DNA from: Mesoplasma syrphidae
GTDB lineage: Bacteria; Bacillota_I; Bacilli_A; Mycoplasmatales; Mycoplasmataceae
DNA length: 64,000 nt
NCBI RefSeq assembly: GCF_002843565.1
Contig: NZ_CP025257.1
Location: forward strand, 186,001-250,000
Direction: 5' to 3'
Shown here: piece by piece, positions 23,652-36,906 of the stretch
Layout of the letters: each line of letters starts with the position of its first letter
Position numbering within the stretch: the first letter of the stretch is position 1
Made by a program: the position numbers and the translations under genes
The notes under the pieces: model-generated
Databases searched by the model: none
What the model was told of the DNA's origin: nothing
Seen by the model: the letters and a program-made list of their open reading frames with translations, nothing else

Positions 23652-25427
23652 GTGATTTTTAAACAACTATTGGCATGAAATATACAAAATGAGTTATCCT
23701 TATCTAATAAAATAGGCATAATAGTTTTTTTTGTTGCTCTTTTAGCCTTGGCAATTATATTTGGGTTGTTGCTACTTTATCGATCAATTCTCAATCATGC
23801 TTATGAAGCTGAAAAAACGCTTCAAAAAATTACTAAAGTTCCGGTTTATTCTCGTATTCGCCGCTTTGATGTTATTTTAGAAGTAAATCCAGAGAATAAG
23901 GAATTAAAGCAATTTTTAGATATTTGAAGTGCAAATTATTTTGCTGAGGTGTTTGATCGTCTAAGAGTGCCTTCCAAAAATTTAGAACTGTTTTTTAAAA
24001 ATCCTCAAAATCGTCGTCCTTATATTTCCAATCTTTTAAAAATTCGTCAAACTCGCCGTCAAATTTCTGACATTTTTATGGCGGTGATGCAAATATATAA
24101 TGAAACTGAAAAATTGATAACCTTTGAGAAAAATGATCGAGATGCACGAATTTTAACACGAATAGAATTTAATAAAATTGTTGACAGCGCGAATGTAATT
24201 CTAAAAAAAACAGATGGTAAAATGAGTCATGCTATCTTAATAAACAAGATCAAACGTTTGGAGCAGGTTAATGGAATTGTTGAGAAGAAAATTGGAGATG
24301 GCCAATTGACAAGTGCTCGTCGAATTCAGGCTTTGATGATTGAAGAACTTATTGTACTTTTAAAGGTTATGGACTTAAACAAACGAGCAGAAGAAGAAAT
24401 TGAGAAAGTTTTTTCAACACGTATTAGCGAAATTAAAAGGGATTTGGATCGCTATATTTTGAGCAACGAGGATTTTAATAAAGCTCAAAAAATGTTTGCA
24501 GATTTTGTTGAAAAGTTTGAAGCTCAAAAAAAGAGTTTTTATGATTCAATGTTTCTTTTAAATTATAAGGATGCAATGATAAAATATAATACGTTAGTAG
24601 AAATAGTAAAAACTTTTGAGATAAAACTAGAAGTTGAACGCAGCATGAAAGTATTCATTAAACACAATTATGATGAAATAAAATATCTATTTGGGCAATT
24701 TTTTATTGATTATAAAAAGCTTGAAGAGGTCATTGAATATAACCGTAGATTAAATAATGATGTTGATAGCATTAGAGTTAATTATGAATCCATGAATCAC
24801 AGTGTTGAATTATTTAATGATAGTGTTTTAGTATTTTTTCAAAATATTGATGCTAAAAAAGAAAATAGCGAAAGTTTGGAACAAGAAAAACTTAGCGATA
24901 GATTAGCTGAATTGCTCAAAACTCTTCAAATATATTATGCTCGCATTTATGACTTATCGCTTAAATTACAAAGTACTAAAAGCATAGATGAAAAATTGGG
25001 AGCAAAAATTCATGATATACGTAAGGTTTTATCTACAACTGAAGTTATTATGGCTAAAAATACCCAGTTGACTGAGCTAAGCAAATACTCTAAAGAAATT
25101 AATGAAATTTATAAAAACATTAATTCAACTGAAACTGATCAAAATGTTCGAATACTTTTAACTGAACCAGAAAACTTTAAGCGTGCTATAAAATCTTTGG
25201 ATGGTTGTCTAGAACAAGCTATTCGAATTAAAGAAGAAATTTTTAATGTCATTTTATTGGAACAAATTAGTCAAAAGGCAATTGTTTACTTAAGTTTGGC
25301 AAACGTTAATGATTCATTAAAAGATGAGCAGATTGCTAATATTATGGAACTTTACAACAAGCGAGATTTTAAGCATGCTATTAATATTACAATCGAGTTA
25401 TTAAATCAGCAAATAGACAGGAATTAA
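23652..25427 (+). CDS. ezrA: EzrA-like septation ring regulator
   Basis: 591 aa. One N-terminal membrane helix at about residues 22-45 (IGIIVFFVALLALAIIFGLLLLY) is followed by a long, almost entirely helical cytoplasmic part with coiled-coil heptads. This is EzrA topology and length (about 560-590 aa). EzrA binds FtsZ and limits Z-ring formation. The gene order rpsD-ezrA-thiI is as in Bacillus, which supports the name more than the weakly conserved sequence does. The start is GTG at 23652 with AAAGGTGAAG upstream; a TATAAT lies at 23620-23625. TGA codons near the N-terminus encode Trp. Confidence 0.75.
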
Positions 25428-25430
25428 CGA

Positions 25431-26639
25431 ATGAAAAATATTCTTATAAGATATGGAGAGTTGACTTTAAAAGGTAACAATCGCAGTCACTTTATTGCTA
25501 AGCTAATTCAAAATATCAAATTTAAATTAAAACCTTTTAAAGAAAATGTTGTATATATCAAGGATAACAATTCTTTGACTTTAGAAGTAGCAGACGAGTA
25601 TGTTGAAGAAGTCGTAAAAGAGTTACAAACTGTATTTGGAATTTACTCACTATCAATTGTTGAAAAATCAGCTTTGAATTTTGAAGAAATTACTCAAGCA
25701 GTTTTAAAAATAGCACGTAACTCATTAAAAAAGCGTTTTAAACTTGAAGTCACTAGAAAAGATAAAACATTCCCAATGTCAAGTACTGAGATTAAACAAA
25801 AATTGGCTCCAATAGTACTACGTGATATTGGTGATCTAATTGTTGATGTCCATAATCCAGATTTAAAAATTGAAATTGTTATTAAAAAAGGGCATGTTGA
25901 TATTTTTGATACTAGAGTAGAAGCCTTAAAAGGCTTACCAGTCGGAGTATCAGGAAAAGGACTTTCGTTGTTGAGCGGAGGAATAGATTCACCTGTAGCA
26001 TCTTTTTTAACTATGAAGCGTGGAATGCAAGTTGATTTCATTCATTTTATGACACCTCCACATACATCTCCAGAAGCTTTAGAAAAAGTCTTTAAATTAG
26101 CTGAAAAAACGGCTCGTTTTAATCATCAGCAATTTAAATTATATGTTTGTGATTTTGCAATGTTGCTTCAAGAGCTGCAACATATGCCTGATGAAAGTTA
26201 TAAAATAACTATCATGCGTAGAATGTTTATGCGAATTGCAAATCAAGTAGCACATAAAATTAATGCTAAAGCTTTAGTTACAGGAGAATCATTAGGTCAG
26301 GTGGCTTCACAAACAATTGATAGTATTAATGTAATCAACTCGACTAGTGAATTAACAATCTTGCGACCTGTTTTGACATACGATAAAGAGGAAATTATTG
26401 CAATTTCAAAGTTTATTGACACTTATGAAACTTCAATCTTGCCATTTGATGATGTTTGTTCGATGTTTGTTCCAAAACAACCAGTTACAAAACCAAAGCA
26501 TTGAGTTGCTGAACAGCAAGAACAAGCAATTATGTGAGAAGAAATTCTTAAATATACAGTTGAAAATTTAGTTGACATTTATGTTTTCAAAGATAAAAAA
26601 TTTATTAAAGAGGAAAAAGACAAATTAGGAATAAAATAA
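25431..26639 (+). CDS. thiI: tRNA 4-thiouridine synthetase ThiI
   Basis: 402 aa. N-terminal ferredoxin-like and THUMP domains (about residues 1-165) bind tRNA. The PP-loop SGGIDSPVASF near 184-194 activates U8 with ATP, and ALVTGESLGQVASQT near 282-296 is a strong ThiI motif. The Cys of CSMF near 344 may be the acceptor Cys of the AANH domain. No rhodanese domain is present, as in Bacillus. It starts 3 bp after ezrA, so it is co-transcribed. The frame runs through two late TGA codons (Trp). Confidence 0.94.
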
Positions 26640-26668
26640 AAATAGCGGGCAACCGTTATTTTATAATT
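26640..26668 (+). terminator. Possible weak terminator after thiI
   Basis: Stem AATAGCGG / CCGTTATT (one G-U pair) with loop GCAA followed by TTTATAATTT. The T-run is interrupted, so read-through to dnaE is likely. Confidence 0.45.
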
Positions 26669-26683
26669 TAGTAAAGGAGTCAA

Positions 26684-29647
26684 ATGAGATATTCACCGCA
26701 GTTTAATATTCGCAGCGCATATAATTTTCAGCAATCATTCATAAAAATTGATGATTACATTTCGTTTGCTCAGACTCATAATTTTGAATATTTGTTTTAT
26801 TCTGAATTGAGAACAATGTTTGGAGTGGCTGAATTTATTAAAAAAGCAAGAGCAGCAAATCTTAAGCCAATTATTGGATTATCAATTGACATAAACGAAA
26901 GCATCATTAACTTGTATCCTAAAACACGTCAAGGGTATCAACAAATTAACCGGATTTCTGCTAATTTAAATGATGGCAAAAATTATAATAATGATGAAAT
27001 TGTAAATATGATTTTTGAAAATCTTAATTTGGAGATCATTGTAGTTTCCAACTTATCCAATGAAATTAATTTAAAACTATCAAGTAGAATTTTATCTGAT
27101 GATTTTTACGATGTTAAAAAACTCAAGTTATTCTTTAATGAAATTAATTATTTTGACATTGGAGATGAAGATGATTATTATGCTTTAGTGGCTTTAAAAA
27201 ATAACTTGTTGATTAATGAAGTTCCGCTTCTGCAACCAACTAATTATTGAGATGATTCAGAGATTTCTCAACAGTATTCTTTAAGTAAGACTTCTCAAGT
27301 AGCACAAGAGATTTATCAAAAAGTGAAATTCGAGTTATTTGATAATAGTGAACTTCACTTAATTGCTTTCAAAGCTCCGCAAAATATTCCATCAGATAAA
27401 TACTTGGAAAAAATATGTTTTTCGTCGTTAGAGAATTACTTTAAATTTGTTAAACGTAAGGAAATCCCCAATACCTATACTGAGCGTTTAAATTATGAAT
27501 TAAAAATTATTTTTAGCATGGGTTTTGAAAATTATTTTTTGGTAGTTTGAGATTACGTAAAATATGCTAAAGAAAGAAATATTTTAGTTGGCCCAGGCCG
27601 CGGAAGTGCTGCAGGTTCATTAGTAGCATTTCTACTACAAATTACTCAAGTTGACCCGATAGCATATAACTTACTATTTGAACGTTTTTTAAATCCAGAG
27701 AGAATAACAATGCCGGATATTGATATTGATTTTCAAGATGACCGTCGAGAAGAAGTAATTGAATATTTATTTGAAAAATATGGTTTATACAATGTTGCTA
27801 CCATTACTACATATCAATCAATCGGAGTTAAATCGGCAATTCGTGATGTTGCTAGGGTTCATGGACTGGATTTAAATATTGTTAACACTATTACTAAACA
27901 AATTCCATCAATTTTTTTAAATGACCTTGATGGAGCAATTAAAAGTAATACTAAATTGAAACAGTATTTTGATGAGTATACCCATATTTTTAAGACAGTC
28001 AAAAAGCTAATTGGATTGCCACGTCAAACTGGAACTCATGCGGCTGGAGTAATTCTTGTAGATAATGATTTACGAGATTATGTGCCGATTAAAGTCGGCT
28101 ACAATGGAATTTATCAAACTCAATTTGATATGAATCATTTAGAAGAACTTGGATTAATTAAAATGGATTTACTGGGATTACGTAACCTAACAACATTGCA
28201 AGAAATTCGTTATGCAATTTATCGAAATCGCAAACAAAATGTTATTTTTGCAAAAATTCCGTTGAATGATAAGCAAACATTTGCAATGTTGGCACAGGGA
28301 AACACGTCAGGAATTTTTCAGCTTGAGTCACCAGGAATGACAAAGGTTATTAAAAATATGCAAGTGGCCAATATTGAAGATATTTCTGCGGCTTCAGCTT
28401 TATTTAGGCCTGGACCTCAAGAGATGATTCCTGAATATATTAAACGCAAAAACTCAAGCAATAAAAATTATTTAATTGATTCGAGCTTAGGTGATATATT
28501 AAATTCAACTTATGGAATTATTGTTTATCAGGAGCAAGTTATTCAAATTCTTCAACGTGTTGCTAATTTTTCATTGGGAAAAGCTGATATTGTTCGTCGA
28601 GCAATGGGAAAAAAGAATCATCAATACATGCTTTCAGTAAAAACAGAATTTTTACAAGGAGCAGTTGCAAATAAGTACACTATTGAAAAAGCTGAAGAAA
28701 TATGGAATTGAATTGATCGTTTTGCAGCTTATGGATTTAACAAATCTCATTCAATTGCTTATTCATATATTAGTTATTGATTGGCCTATTTTAAAACTCA
28801 TTATACAGAAGAGTTTTATTGCTCATTACTCAATGGAGTGATTGGAAACGCTGAAAAAACTTCACAGTACTTAAAAGAAATTGCTCAATATGGAGTACAA
28901 GTTAGACTGCCAAGTGTTAAAAATGTTAATTATAGCTATGTTGGTAAGAGTAAACAAATTTTCATGCCGTTAATTTTAATTAAGGGAATTGGCAAAGATT
29001 TTATTAAAAGAATTCGTCTATTATTTGAAGAAGATCATTCGGCATTTGATTCAATCTTTTCATTTGTTACACGAATGATTAATAATGGTTTGAATAAAAC
29101 TAATTATTTAGTGTTGGCAAAAGCTGGAGCATTTGATATTTTTGGTTACAATCGTCAAACTTTAATTGATAATATGGAATTAATTATTGCGTTTGCAGAA
29201 TTTAATTACGGTGTTAAAAAGTTAGATCCGTTAACCTACCCTTTGCTAGAAGAAACAGAAATTCAAAATGAAATTATTTCTGAATATGAAAAAGAAATTT
29301 ATGGGTTTTATTTAACATCTCATCCAATAACAAAAATTAAAATTGATAATGCCGGTTTAAAACCAACAGATATTAATAAGGCAAAGTCATTCAAAGGATA
29401 TAGTAATGTTATTGGATATGTTGCAATGATAAGAACTAAAAAAGATAAAAATAATCAGGAAATGGCATTTTTAAATTTAATTGATGATACTGATGAAATT
29501 GACATTACAATCTTTGCAGGAACATACCAAAAAATTAAATATGACTTACAAGCTGGAATAATTTTGGGATTGGAAATTCAAACTGAGGAATATCAAGGTA
29601 AAATTAGTGGTAAGTTGAATCGAATTATTAAAGTAATAAAAAAGTAG
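26684..29647 (+). CDS. dnaE: DNA polymerase III alpha subunit, DnaE type
   Basis: 987 aa. The C-family polymerase core is clear: VGPGRGSAAGSLVA near residues 303-316, PDIDIDFQDDRR near 343-354 (catalytic Asp residues), RQTGTHAAGVIL, RPGPQEMIPEY and YGFNKSHSIAYSY. The C-terminal OB domain (VIGYVAMIRTKKDKNNQEMAFLNL) follows. The N-terminal PHP domain is reduced: the usual His-x-His metal motif is replaced by FNIRSAYNF, so no PHP exonuclease is expected. Firmicutes-type cells usually also have PolC, so DnaE may extend primers. An AAAGGAG site precedes the ATG, and polA follows within 10 bp. Confidence 0.95.
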
Positions 29648-29656
29648 GAGAATATG

Positions 29657-32377
29657 ATGGCAAATAAAAAGATATTATTAGTAGATGGAAATTCCTTAAT
29701 CTTTCGAGCTTATTTTGCAGGTGCATATCGTGGAACGATATTGACAACATCAACAGGAATCCCAACAAATGCAGTCTTTTCATTTGCTAATATGATTACA
29801 AGCTTATTATCTAATCGCGAATATTATGATGTTAAGGTTGCTTTTGACAAAGGCAAAAAGACTTTCAGACATGAAATGTTAAAAGATTATAAAGCTGGAA
29901 GGTCACAAACTCCAGATGAACTTGTGCAACAATTTCCAATTGTTCGTGAATTTTTGGATGCTGCAAATATCTCATGATATGAATTAGACAATATCGAAGC
30001 AGATGATATTATTGGTTCGCTAACAAAAACAATTGAAAATGAGATTGAAGATTGTGATGTTGAAATTTTGACAAGTGATAAAGACATGTTTCAGCTTATA
30101 TCAGATAAGACAGTTGTTCTAATTCCAGTATCAGGAACCAGTGATTTAAAAACATTCGGGAAAGCGGAATTGTTTGAAAAATGGGCTTGCACTCCAGAAC
30201 AAGTTGTTGATTTAAAAGGTTTAATGGGAGATGCATCTGATAACTTAAAGGGAGTTGCCGGAATTGGAGAAAAAACAGCAATTAAATTATTAACTGAGTA
30301 TGGTTCAATCGAAAAGATATATAAAAATTTAGATAGTATTAAAGGGGCAGTTAAAATTAAACTAGAAGCTGACAAGGACTCGGCGTTTTTATGTAAAAAA
30401 ATTGCGACGATTGCCACTAATACACATGTTGATAATTTAGAATTTCGAAAACTTAATTTGTCAATTAACTCGTTAGTAGAATTTTTGCGAAAATACGAAA
30501 TGTTTTCAGTTACAAAACGCTTGAGCAATCGAGCAGAGCAAATTAATAATGAAGAAAAGCATGAGTATCAAATTTTGAGTTCTTGAAGCAATGAGTATGC
30601 CTGTGAGGAAAATTCAATTTATGTTGAATCACTAGAAGAAAACTATCATCGTGGCCAAATTATTGGTATTGCCATTAGCAACCAAAAAGGAAACTTTTTT
30701 ATCAATTTTAGTAATATTGCTAGGCAATTGAGTATTTTTGATCACAATGAACCTGAGAAAAACTTTGATGTCGCATTAGATACTTTTTTGAAAAATCTTT
30801 CTTACAAAAAATCAACATATGACATTAAGCGTACTGTGACTTTACTAAAAATGGCGGGTTATAATGTTTCTTATGATGCTTTTGATTATGATATGATGGT
30901 TGCTAGCTATGCACTAAATGCGAATGTTAAGTCCTTATTTGTTGATCATTTGAGATTGGTTTCTCCAGAATTAAATATTACTGAAGACGAATATATCTAT
31001 GGTAAAGGAGCTAAGCGTACTGGCGAAATTGATTTAGATTCTAAGGCAATGTTCATTACTAAAAAGGCTTTATACATAAAAATGACTAAACCTGATGTCT
31101 ATGAAAAACTGAAAGAAACTAATCAAATTGATCTTTATGAAAAGATAGATTTACCTTTTGTCAAAGTATTGTATACAACTGAACAAAATGGAATTTTAAT
31201 TGACAGACAGGAATTAAAAGCACAAACTTTAAATATTTTAAACAAAGTTAATGAGTTGGAGTTGCATATGCGCGACATTCTGGGTGACCAAATAAATGAC
31301 AGTTTTAACTTTGCATCACCCAAGCAAATTCAAGAACTTTTATTTGAAAAATTAGGACTACCCAATCTTGCAAAAGGAAGTACCGGAAAGGAAACTTTAG
31401 AAAAGCTTCGTACTGAACATGCAGTTGTTAATTTGTTGCTAGAGCATCGTAAATATTCAAAACTATATTCGACATATTTGCGTGGATTTGAAAAATTTAT
31501 TTTTGATGATGGTAAGGTTCACACGATTTTTAATCAAACATTGACAAATACAGGAAGATTAAGCAGTTCAGAACCAAATATTCAAAATATTTCGATACAT
31601 GACCCAGCTCAAAAAGAGGTTCGCAAAATTTTTGTAACTGAAGATGACACTTTGTTTTATAGTTTTGATTATTCACAAATAGAATTGCGTGTTCTTGCTC
31701 AAATGGGAAATGAAAAAACTTTAATTGATATTTTCAATAATCAGCGAGATGTTCACTCTGAAGCTGCCAGAATGATTTATAAATTAAAAGATAATGAAAA
31801 AGTTAGTCCAGAAATGCGTCGAGTAGCGAAGGTCTTTAATTTTGGAATTATTTATGGATTAAGTGATTTCGGTTTATCAAATGATTTAAATATTTCAATT
31901 CCAGAAGCCAAAAATTTCATTACTGCTTATTACGAAGCATTTCCAGAAATTGCAACTTTCAAGTCAAAAGAAATTGAGTTTGCAAAGGCAAATGGTTTTG
32001 CTTTAACATTAGCTAATCGTAAACGTAAGATTGATGAATTAAAATCAACGAATTATCAGTTGCGTCAGTTTGGAGAAAGAGTCGCAGTTAATATGCCAAT
32101 TCAGGGTACGGCAGCAGACATTTTGAAAGTAGCAATGATTAATATTTATAACGAGCTAAACAAGGCACAATTATCAAGCAAAATTGTAGCTCAAATTCAT
32201 GATGAAATTATTTTTGAAATAAAAAATAATGAGTCACAAAAAGCTGTGGAAATCATTATTTCAGAAATGGAAATTGCGATGCAAAAAATGTTTGAAATAT
32301 TAAATTTGAACAACGAAATCAAGGTTAGTTTAAGCGTTACTCAAGCATCAGGTGAAAACTGATTTAAACTTAAATAG
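29657..32377 (+). CDS. polA: DNA polymerase I
   Basis: 906 aa from the second ATG (the first, at 29654, is only 3 bases from AGGAG; both are possible). The 5' nuclease domain (about residues 1-290) carries VDGNSLIFRAYF, EADDIIGSL, TSDKDMFQL and the helix-hairpin-helix GVAGIGEKTA. The middle 3' exonuclease-like domain has YVE where active enzymes have DxE, so proofreading is probably lost. The polymerase domain has motif A FDYSQIELR, motif B RRVAKVFNFGIIYG and motif C QIHDEIIFE. It fills gaps in repair and removes RNA primers. It sits between dnaE and mutM in one tight operon. Confidence 0.97.
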
Positions 32378-32385
32378 GAGGAACT

Positions 32386-33222
32386 ATGCCAGAATTACCA
32401 GAAGTCACAACAGTTGCCAAAATTTTAAATCGCGAAATTAAAAATCTTACAATTACCGATAGTATGATTTTTTATACTAAGTTATTAAAAAATGTTGATA
32501 TAACTACATTTAAGGCAGCTGTCAAAAATCAAAAAATTGTAGAAGTTACTAATTATGCTAAGTATATTGCTATTAAATTAGAGGATTGGGTTTTAATTTC
32601 TCACTTGCGCATGGAAGGAAAATGAATGATTGAAGAAGCTAATTCATATAGCTATGATCAAAAACATTTGGAAGCTCAATTAGCTTTAAGTAATGGAAAA
32701 TTTGCGCGCTACTACGATACGCGAAAATTTGGAACATTAGAACTATACTCCGTAGATACTTACAAAAATAGCCCTTCTTTAGTCAAATTGGGGCCTATTC
32801 CGGGTCAACTTGGGGCTACTTCAGAATATTTATACTCGAAGACAAAGCGCAGTCGCAAAGCAATAAAAACACTTTTATTAGATCAGACAGTTGTTGCCGG
32901 TTTAGGGAACATTTATGTAAATGAGGTTTTATTTGCAACAAAAATGTCTCCTGAGGAGCCAGCTAACAATTTGACTCTACAAGATTGTAAAAATTTAATG
33001 AAGGCCTCGAAAGAAATTTTGTCAAAAGCTATTGAACTTGGTGGAACAACAATTCATACCTTTAAATCTAGTGTTGAGGTTGAAGGAAATTATCAAGAAC
33101 ATTTGAAAGTTCATCTTCGTGCTGGTCATCCATGTTTCAACTGTGGGTTTAAAATTGCTAAAAATTTTGTTAATGGCAGAGGAACTTATTATTGCCCCAA
33201 ATGTCAAATTTTAAAAAAATAA
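32386..33222 (+). CDS. mutM: Formamidopyrimidine-DNA glycosylase
   Basis: 278 aa. It removes 8-oxoguanine and formamidopyrimidines and nicks the site. The N-terminus PELPEVTTV contains the catalytic Pro and Glu. The H2TH region VVAGLGNIYVNEVLF is near 171-185. The C-terminal zinc finger CFNC ... CPKC is near 250-273, including the NGRGTYYC segment. An AGGAGG site precedes the ATG 8 bp after polA. polA-mutM linkage is typical of Firmicutes. Confidence 0.97.
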
Positions 33223-33225
33223 ATA

Positions 33226-33256
33226 GGCTCACACTTATGAGTGAGTTTATTTTTTA
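33226..33256 (+). terminator. Intrinsic terminator after mutM
   Basis: Seven-bp stem GGCTCAC / GTGAGTT (two G-U pairs) with an 8-nt loop, followed by a T-rich run. Confidence 0.65.
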
Positions 33257-33289
33257 TTATTAGCATTTTTTTTGGTTAAAAGCATCAAA

Positions 33290-33305
33290 GTGGAAAAGTG
33301 GAAAA
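33290..33305. repeat. Tandem DnaA-box-like octamers (copy 2)
   Basis: Two head-to-tail GTGGAAAA octamers, the reverse complement of the unit at 2393-2408 and identical over 16 bp. They lie about 130 bp upstream of dnaB, in the leader of the helicase-loading operon, so a replication-linked regulator such as DnaA is an attractive but untested candidate. Confidence 0.55.
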
Positions 33306-33431
33306 GCCCCGTAAACTCAATGGGTTAAAGGGTTAGTAAAAAAACTAAAAAAATATTCAAAGAAACTTTTCAATTTATCAACATTTTAGATAAAAAAAAT
33401 AATAATATCAATCTATATTGGAGGTAATAAA

Positions 33432-34709
33432 ATGATTTTTGTAGATAAAAAATATACGATCAATATTACCGAGCGAATTGATGAGTTTGACCGCACAATT
33501 CTTTTAAATTTATATCAACCAATAATAGGAAGTTCTGCTACAGGATTATATTTAACCTTAATTCAAGAATTTGAGTTGCTCCAAAAAATCAATTCAATGC
33601 CGTTTACAATCGAACGCCTATTTAATTTGACGTCAACAACTGAAAAGCAATTTGAACGAAATCTTAAAAAATTGGAAGCTTTAAAATTAGTTAAAACTCT
33701 AATCGCAAAAACAACAGGGAATTGTAAGTTTAATATTTTAGCTCCGCTATCACCAAAAGATTTTTTTGCTAATGAAGTATTTAATAAAACGCTGAACAAA
33801 AAATTGGGTGAAGAAAATTATGAGGCAGCAAAGTTTATTTTCAAGGAGCGTTCTTCTAAACGCAATGACGAAGAGTTTGAAGAAGTATCAGTCGATTTTG
33901 CTGATATCTTTGAAGATGAGTTTAATACAATTGCTAATACAATTGCTAATACAACATTATTTACATCTCCAATTTCTAAGTCTAAAAATGTCAAGTTGTG
34001 TAAAAAACTACTAAACTTAGATAAAGTAGCAGAATTAATTTATCAAGAAAATATTGTAATGGATTTTGAAGATGAGTATATTTCTAATTTGCTAAGTACA
34101 GCTTTAGCGATACGTTCTTTCAATGAAACAGAAATAGCCGAAATGATCATTGCAAGCTATAGTTTTGAAAACCGTGAAATTAATGAAAAGATTTTTGAGA
34201 TTGAAGTTCTAAAAGCTTTAAAAGCTTCAAAAAACCTGCGAAATATTACTTTGGGACTATCATCAGCAGAAATAAAAAAAGCTGAAGAAATGAGTTTTTA
34301 TGATTGTGAAACCTATTATGAAATGTTAACAAATTCTCTTCCAAATTCAATAATTAAAAATGGAATTAGGGATATAATAAGTAAGTACAAATCAACAAGG
34401 GGAGTAGTTAATTGTTTAATGGAATTTTCATTTTTAAAAAATGAAGGTAAAGTTATTGTTAATTACATTTCCAAAATTGCAGAGACACTTTACCAAGAAA
34501 ATTTAAATACGGCCCACCAAGTAATGGCGTTTCTAAAGGGAGCTAATAAAGGCGCAAAACGTACCAAAAAGTCTGAAATAGTTGTAAAAAGCACTAGTTT
34601 CCAAAGTTCAAAAGTAACTGATATGGAATTTGAAACGTTTGATTTTAAGCAATATGAAAATGATGAACTGACTGATAATGATATTTTAGTAATTGCCAAT
34701 AATATGTAA
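33432..34709 (+). CDS. dnaB: Replication initiation/helicase-loading protein, DnaB (Gram-positive type)
   Basis: 425 aa. Assigned from the layout N-terminal winged-helix-like region (ERIDEFDRTILLNLYQPIIGSSATGLYLTL at the start, family-typical) plus C-terminal DnaD-like region, and from the next gene being the dnaI loader, as in Bacillus. This DnaB is a loader, not the replicative helicase. A short internal repeat NTIANTIANTT occurs near residues 168-178. Ribosome site GGAGG. The C-terminal 30 residues are acidic. Family confidence is moderate because these proteins diverge quickly. Confidence 0.78.
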   Translation: MIFVDKKYTINITERIDEFDRTILLNLYQPIIGSSATGLYLTLIQEFELLQKINSMPFTIERLFNLTSTTEKQFERNLKKLEALKLVKTLIAKTTGNCKFNILAPLSPKDFFANEVFNKTLNKKLGEENYEAAKFIFKERSSKRNDEEFEEVSVDFADIFEDEFNTIANTIANTTLFTSPISKSKNVKLCKKLLNLDKVAELIYQENIVMDFEDEYISNLLSTALAIRSFNETEIAEMIIASYSFENREINEKIFEIEVLKALKASKNLRNITLGLSSAEIKKAEEMSFYDCETYYEMLTNSLPNSIIKNGIRDIISKYKSTRGVVNCLMEFSFLKNEGKVIVNYISKIAETLYQENLNTAHQVMAFLKGANKGAKRTKKSEIVVKSTSFQSSKVTDMEFETFDFKQYENDELTDNDILVIANNM

Positions 34710-34719
34710 AGGAGTAACC

Positions 34720-35640
34720 ATGAATAATGAAATAACAGTTTTTAAAAAAAATACAGTTATTCAAGAATTGATTTCGTTGCACCAGATAAGCGATCAAATG
34801 TTGGTGGTAAATGAACCCATCTTAGATGAATTTGTTAGTGTTTTTATTCAATGCGAACCAGGTCCATTAAAGAAATGCCGTCAAACAACAAAAGGATATG
34901 CAAAAACTTTGGAATTCACAAATGGTCGATTTTATATCAAACTTAAAAAATGCGCTCATTGATTAACAGAGAATAAGAATTATGAAATGAAGCAACATTT
35001 TATTTATCTTGATTATGATTTGGATGGCTTTGATTTCACAATTCCAGAATATTTGCTGGATGTGGAAAAAAATGCTGATCTATTTACTAAAGATGAAATT
35101 GAAAAACGCAAAATTTTTTTAAAAGATGCATTGACCCGCTTGCAAAAAGGATATTCAAAAGGATTGTACCTATATGGGGAACCAGGTATTGGAAAAACAA
35201 CATTAATAAAAGTTCTTGCCAATCACGCGGCATTTAAAAATTATAGTGTTTCATTTGCAAATGTTGGAAACCTTATTAATTCAGAAAAAAACTCCTGATC
35301 CGAAAGTAATAAAAAAACTAAAAACAATCAATTTATTTCAAAATTTAAAAGAACTGATATTTTATTTTTAGATGATATTGGAGGAGAGTCAGTTTCCAAC
35401 TGATGAAGAGATGATTTTTTATTTACAATTTTAAATTATCGTATGGAACATAAAAAAATCACTTTCTTTACTTCAAATTTTTCAATGGAAGAATTAAAAG
35501 AAAATTATGTCATTAAAGGTGATAATTCAGCTGTTGAAAAAACTAAGCAAAATCGTTTTATGGAGCGAATTCGAACTTTAGCAGTTAGTTTTGAATTGAA
35601 GGGTAATAACCATAGAAGAGCTTCTGAAAAGACACAATAA
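34720..35640 (+). CDS. dnaI: DnaI-like helicase loader ATPase
   Basis: 306 aa. The AAA+ domain has Walker A GEPGIGKTT near residues 151-159 and Walker B ILFLDDIGGES near 211-221. A sensor-type FFTSNFSMEEL follows, and then the RxxNRFMERIR region. The N-terminal part has Cys residues (CEPGPLKKC and KKCAHW, near 45-53 and 86-90) that could form the zinc site of DnaI. It loads the replicative helicase with the upstream DnaB protein. The start is the ATG with AAAGGAG 7 bases upstream, not the earlier in-frame ATG. Several TGA codons read as Trp. Confidence 0.9.
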
Positions 35641-35724
35641 CTAAGGGGGTATTTATTTAAATATTTCCTTTTTTTCAAAAAAAGCATATAATTAACTTAT
35701 ATATAAGAGAGGGAAAAACACAAA

Positions 35725-36738
<1,014 letters not shown>

Positions 36739-36764
36739 TTTTAATTTCATAATTTAATAAAATT

Positions 36765-36787
36765 AACAGCTACGGCTGTTTTTTTAT
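36765..36787 (+). terminator. Intrinsic terminator after gapA
   Basis: Stem AACAGC / GCTGTT with loop TACG, followed by TTTTTT. Confidence 0.88.
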
Positions 36788-36906
36788 TATTCAAATAAGT
36801 ATTTAAGATAGAAAGTTTCTTAATTTGAATTAAAGTTGTTTAGTAAAAAAGGTACAAATGAGTTAAAATTATAAAGAATGATATTTTTAAAAAAGAAGGA
36901 GAAAGT

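Noticed and set aside
30091-30528. Minus-strand open frame inside polA
   Set aside because: Shadow of the 5' nuclease domain; the plus-strand motifs are decisive.
33290-33305. MraZ-type repeat (AAAGTG units)
   Set aside because: The units look similar, but their period is 8 bp rather than about 10 bp and no division genes lie near. DnaA-like remains the better guess.
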